A DNA stretch of 64,000 nt from CAZOVB01 sp964583095 (GTDB lineage: Bacteria > Planctomycetota > Phycisphaerae > SM23-33): assembly GCA_964583095.1 (NCBI GenBank), contig CAZOVB010000023.1, positions 1 through 64,000 on the forward strand. The letters are read 5' to 3'. A model generated the notes under the pieces. The model saw only the letters and a list, made by a program, of their open reading frames with translations. It was not told the DNA's origin and searched no databases. Of this stretch, positions 60,959 through 64,000 are shown piece by piece (positions within the stretch are counted from its first letter, which is position 1; each line of letters begins with the position of its first letter). The position numbers were made by a program, and so were the translations under genes.

Positions 60959-61468
60959 CTATCGGGCCGTCGGCAGGACAGCGGCATTGAGTGCGATGGC
61001 GAAGCTGCACCAGAGCAGGTAGGGAAGCAGCAGGGCTCCGGCCAGGCGGGATACCTTGAAGAACGCTGTCACCGTGAACGCCACCACCAGCCAGAGAAGC
61101 ACCAGATGGGCCAAGGCCCAGCCTGGCAGTCGCAGGCCCTCGAACACCCCCGGCCAGGTGGCGTTGATGGGCAGTTGAATCGCCCAGGCGAGCAGGCCCC
61201 AGGCCCGCCATCGGCTGGGCGGAGTGAACCAGACCAGCCACCCGGTAATGCCCATCAGCGTGTAGAGCGTGGACCAGACGACGGCGAAGACCCATCCGGG
61301 GGGTTGAAAGGCAGGCCGATCGTACCACGATGTGTTGCCCAGGTCGCCCACGCTGGAGGCAACGGCGGCGGTGGCATAGCTGAGCAGCAAGAAGATACCG
61401 AGGACGAAAATCTTGATTCTACGTGGGGATACACCCTCAAAATCCGCGACGTGCGAGTCCTGGGTCAT
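60959..61468 (-). CDS. tspO: TspO/MBR family membrane protein
   Basis: A 169-residue protein with the five-helix TspO/MBR (peripheral benzodiazepine receptor) fold. The signature WYDRPAFQPPGWVFAVVWST (residues 48-67) with LYTLMGITGWLVWF follows it, as in all family members. Further elements are WGLLAWAIQLPINATWPGVF and VSRLAGALLLPYLLWCSFAI with the final N-A. It has about 25 extra polar residues at the N terminus. Homologs bind porphyrins and cholesterol-like ligands. Convergent with DUF72 at only 9 bases. Upstream is the sulfotransferase on the same strand. Confidence 0.93.
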   Translation of the reverse strand: MTQDSHVADFEGVSPRRIKIFVLGIFLLLSYATAAVASSVGDLGNTSWYDRPAFQPPGWVFAVVWSTLYTLMGITGWLVWFTPPSRWRAWGLLAWAIQLPINATWPGVFEGLRLPGWALAHLVLLWLVVAFTVTAFFKVSRLAGALLLPYLLWCSFAIALNAAVLPTAR

Positions 61469-61572
61469 GGTTGTTCCTTCCCTGAGAGTCTCTTTTGCTC
61501 TAAGGGATTATAGTCGCTCCATGGTGCCCAGGACGGCTCGTTCCCGGTGGACCCGGGTATGGGGAGTTCTTC

Positions 61573-62277
61573 TCAGGCAGCCTGCGACTGGGCGGATTCC
61601 AGGTCGTCCAGGAGTTTCCGGTGCAGGGCCCGGGCTTCCTGCATGAGCGGATGGGAGGCCAGAAATCCACGAACCTGTTGCTTCCGCCGCTCCTTGATAG
61701 GATTGGGAATGCAGTGCTGCTGGGGAGGAAGTTTGGAGCGATGGAACTTCTCCTCCACACGCTGATAGACTTCTTCGGGGCAGATCCCTTGGGCCGGCGA
61801 GAAGCCCAGTTTTTCCACGGCCTGGACCAGGCCGGCCGGATCGTCCGTCACCTGCTGGAAGCTCAGCACCTCCAGTTGGCTGGGATGCTCCCTGACATAC
61901 CGGTAAAAATCCATCCACTCGGTGAGGGTTCGCCGGGTCCATCGTTGCCGGGCCCGGCCCGGCTGAACCTGGAATTTCACAATGCTCGAGGCGCAGACTT
62001 CCAGCGGGTCGCGAATCGTCACCAGGGCGGGGATCCGTCGCTGGACGGCGAGTTTCAAAGTAGCTACCAGGTGGCCGTGGGAAGCCAGGCGCAGATGCGG
62101 GAAGCACTCCCGCACCATGTGCAGGCAGAAGGTATTGCCGGATCGGCCGAAACTGGTCACGAACAGATCGACATTCCGCGAGGGAATGACGTCGGGGTTG
62201 TAGCGTCCGCGCAGCAGGACGCAGCCCAGATAAAGCAGGGGGCTGGAGCGGATGAATCTTCGAATGCCAAGCAGCAT
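61573..62277 (-). CDS. Sulfotransferase family protein
   Basis: A 234-residue P-loop sulfotransferase. The PAPS 5'-phosphate-binding loop is FVTSFGRSGNTFCLHMVREC (about residues 38-57). The 3'-phosphate-binding part is ALVTIRDPLEVCASSIVKFQ. Later YRYVREHPSQLEVLSFQQVT and DDPAGLVQAVEKLGF match the family's strand and helix. The ATG at 62277 is preceded by GGGAGA at 8 bases; upstream in-frame sequence (to 62463) is not sulfotransferase-like. The enzyme would sulfate a glycan or lipid at the cytoplasmic side using PAPS. Its acceptor is unknown. Confidence 0.82.
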   Translation of the reverse strand: MLLGIRRFIRSSPLLYLGCVLLRGRYNPDVIPSRNVDLFVTSFGRSGNTFCLHMVRECFPHLRLASHGHLVATLKLAVQRRIPALVTIRDPLEVCASSIVKFQVQPGRARQRWTRRTLTEWMDFYRYVREHPSQLEVLSFQQVTDDPAGLVQAVEKLGFSPAQGICPEEVYQRVEEKFHRSKLPPQQHCIPNPIKERRKQQVRGFLASHPLMQEARALHRKLLDDLESAQSQAA

Positions 62278-62795
62278 CTGTCGGGTCTCCCGGGGTCTTT
62301 GCGTTCCGCTTCGCGCGGAGAATCGCCACCCTCTCTTTCGGAAAACCCCGGGGCGTTCTTGACCTGCCGATTCGTCACGCTGCAGTTCATTCGCCGGCAA
62401 GCTCAGTGCTGTGCTCAAGCGGGAGATAGGAATCACTCCGACCGGGTATCGCAAGAGACACACCCATTGACGCCCTCTGGAGCTCTACCTCCGCCGGGAG
62501 CGGAACCGACGTTGCGACCGCCGGAAGCCTTGGAGAACTGGAACCTTCATCAAAAATTAGCAGGCAGCAGCGAAAACGCTTGGTACCATGGAGAAATACG
62601 GAGCCGGCCGTTTGCCCTCAGTAAAGAACTTCTGACCCCCGTGTTGAAATTCACAGAGCCTTCACATCGGTGCCGGGTCCGGGCCGGTGTTGCAGCACAG
62701 GTTCGCAGCAGAATTCTCCCTGCGTGAGGGCCTGTGAATACAGCGGGTTCAATATCAGCCAGTCCCAAAGCAGCAGTGATGTGAAAGGAAGAGAA
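62278..62795. other. Intergenic region between sulfotransferase and phoA
   Basis: About 520 bases between divergent genes, with no convincing gene. The right half holds a possible PhoB/PhoP-type direct repeat (62650-62666) and the phoA leader with the AAAGGAAGAG ribosome-binding site. The left half contains only the open upstream frame of the sulfotransferase. Promoters for both genes must lie here, but no clear -35/-10 pair is visible by eye. Confidence 0.5.
62650..62666 (+). promoter_or_regulatory. Possible Pho box (two TTCACA repeats at 11-base period)
   Basis: TTCACA occurs twice with a five-base spacer, i.e. an 11-base period, about 130 bases upstream of the alkaline phosphatase start. 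PhoP/PhoB-type regulators recognise TTNACA/TGTCAT-like half-sites at this spacing. Only two half-sites are present and the distance to the start is large, so this is tentative. Confidence 0.35.
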
Positions 62796-64000
62796 ATGAT
62801 CAAACGAACACAAGCCCTTACGGTTCTGGTGGGCATTGCTCTGGCCCTTGCGTTCATGCTCACCTCGACACCCGTGGCCCAGGCGGGTTCGGATACGCAG
62901 AGCCCCAAGTACGTGTTCTTCTTTATCGGCGACGGTATGGCTGCGGTGCAGATGCACGTGACCGAAGCGTATCTGGCCTCGTTGGAAGCCGACGACACGG
63001 TCTCCGGAGGCGTCAAGGTCAAGAAACTCGAGATGAGTAAGTTTCCGGTCGTAGGCAACCAGTTGACCTTCGCCAACAATCGGCTGATCACCGGATCGGC
63101 TGCGGCGGGGACAGCGATGGCCTGCGGGCGCAAGACGGATATCGGCGTCATCGGCAAGGACCCGAGCCTGAGGAAGGACTTCGTCTCAATTGCCGAACTG
63201 GCCAAACAGGCCGGGAAGAAGGTAGGAATCGTTTCCAGCGTATCGATCGACCATGCCACGCCGGCGGCCTTCTATGCCAATGTTCCCAGTCGCAGCCTGT
63301 ACTATGAAATCTCGCAGCAGTTGGCCGCCAGCGACTTCGACTACTTCGCAGGTGGCGGACTCAAAAAGCCCGAGCAGTCCAAGCCCTCCGCCTGGGAGGC
63401 GCTTTCTTCCAACGGATACCAGGTGGTCAAGAGCCTGAAGGACCTGGCCGCAGTTCCGGCCGGGCAGAAGGTCTACGCCTGCAGCGGCAAATTATCCGGC
63501 GGGGGCGCCCTGTATTACGACCTGGACCGGAGTTGGTACGAGAAGCACGGCGATGACGACGAACTGATCACCCTGAGCCAGTTCACCCGTCAGGGCGTGC
63601 GCCTCTTGGACAACCCCAAGGGCTTCTTCCTGATGGTGGAGGGAGGCAAGATCGACTGGGCCTGCCACGCCAACGACGCCCGGGCGGTCATCGACGACAC
63701 CATCGAATTGGATAACGCCGTCAAGGTCGCCCTCGATTTCTACAGGCAGCACCCCGAGGAGACGCTGATCGTCGTGACAGGCGACCACGAGTGCGGCGGG
63801 CTGACCATGGGCTTTGCCCACACCCCGGGAAAGCCCGGCCAGGATGGGGACGCCAGCGGCTACCTGACGCACTTCGAGATCCTCGCCGGGCAGAAGCTCT
63901 CCTACGAGGGCTTCGCCTGGGAGTGGGAGAAGATCAAGCCGGCCGAGGCGCCGGCGGACATCGATGCCGATCTCAGGGGTCTGATCAAGACCTACATCGG
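62796..64000 (+). CDS. phoA: Alkaline phosphatase (C-terminus cut by window end)
   Basis: The first 401 residues of an exported alkaline phosphatase (metal-dependent phosphomonoesterase), running off the window. The signal peptide is MIKRTQALTVLVGIALALAF, ending near VAQAGS. Family motifs in order: VFFFIGDGM (metal-binding D46), RLITGSAAAGTAMACGRKT, where the catalytic Ser (S101) is preceded by Gly instead of the more common Asp, SVSIDHATPAAFYAN, FLMVEGGKIDWACHANDA and LIVVTGDHECGGLTMGF. The zinc/magnesium-ligand Asp, Glu and His residues are all present. The ATG at 62796 follows AAAGGAAGAG. A possible Pho-box-like repeat lies upstream. It would act in the periplasm to release phosphate. Confidence 0.93.
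   Translation, partial: MIKRTQALTVLVGIALALAFMLTSTPVAQAGSDTQSPKYVFFFIGDGMAAVQMHVTEAYLASLEADDTVSGGVKVKKLEMSKFPVVGNQLTFANNRLITGSAAAGTAMACGRKTDIGVIGKDPSLRKDFVSIAELAKQAGKKVGIVSSVSIDHATPAAFYANVPSRSLYYEISQQLAASDFDYFAGGGLKKPEQSKPSAWEALSSNGYQVVKSLKDLAAVPAGQKVYACSGKLSGGGALYYDLDRSWYEKHGDDDELITLSQFTRQGVRLLDNPKGFFLMVEGGKIDWACHANDARAVIDDTIELDNAVKVALDFYRQHPEETLIVVTGDHECGGLTMGFAHTPGKPGQDGDASGYLTHFEILAGQKLSYEGFAWEWEKIKPAEAPADIDADLRGLIKTYI

Noticed and set aside
62278..62463. 62-residue N-terminal extension of the sulfotransferase
   Set aside because: Low-complexity basic sequence from a GTG without ribosome-binding site; the ATG at 62277 has GGGAGA upstream and matches the family length.

Overview
The window looks like a chromosomal segment of a Planctomycetota bacterium, most likely of the class Phycisphaerae. 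This is inferred from gene content: an LEPR-XLL/DUF4347 surface protein, a transmembrane PknB-type kinase with an extracellular propeller, a BatA-like membrane protein, several secreted parallel beta-helix proteins with C-terminal LamG domains, a baeRF family 3 protein, lipopolysaccharide-type glycosyltransferases, and uniformly high GC with strong GC3. No ribosomal marker, tRNA, rRNA, CRISPR array, insertion sequence or prophage was seen. Both window edges are ordinary chromosome; the alkaline phosphatase at the right edge is cut.

Layout. 1-6.9 kb (minus strand): a coupled cell-envelope cassette (long GreA-like factor, GT4, tandem WaaP/Kdo-kinase-like protein, GT9, DUF2062). 7.0-12.1 kb: a Pmp3-like peptide, beta-helix/LamG protein A and a divergent MFS transporter. 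12.2-20.7 kb (plus strand): receptor-type Ser/Thr kinase, BatA-like protein, AmrS-like radical SAM enzyme, DprA and a tRNA-dihydrouridine synthase. 20.7-24.8 kb: two coupled flavodoxin-fold proteins, a secreted protein coupled to a membrane-anchored agmatine-deiminase-like protein, a methyltransferase and a small unknown. 24.8-39.2 kb: L-arabinose isomerase, beta-helix/LamG protein B, a sodium/solute symporter with its DUF485 partner, then beta-helix/LamG proteins C and D. 39.3-42.8 kb: a secreted unknown, a second MFS transporter and a URO-D-like protein. 43.1-49.8 kb: the LEPR-XLL surface protein and a hybrid histidine kinase. 49.9-56.6 kb: a CusBA-type metal efflux operon led by a Cys-rich small protein. 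56.7-64 kb: TPR protein, UDP-GlcNAc 2-epimerase, a baeRF3/cold-shock-like/DUF72 cluster, TspO, a sulfotransferase and alkaline phosphatase.

How the genes may work together. The most distinctive feature is the set of four large secreted paralogs (about 1050-1090 residues each: signal peptide, conserved N-terminal module, right-handed beta-helix, C-terminal LamG). Three of them surround araA and an SSS+DUF485 transporter within about 15 kb. I infer a polysaccharide-acquisition locus, possibly for an arabinose-containing polymer: paralogs act outside, the symporter and MFS proteins import, AraA starts catabolism. No araB or araD homolog is in the window, so the pathway is incomplete here. The paralogs look mosaic: D resembles C in the beta-helix and B in the LamG domain. 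The symporter gene carries a one-base frameshift in a six-base homopolymer that separates its first membrane helix from the rest.

Strong hairpins follow paralogs A, B and D and the symporter. Opposing promoter-like elements lie between the symporter operon and paralog C. All functional statements rest on motif recognition by eye; no database search was run.
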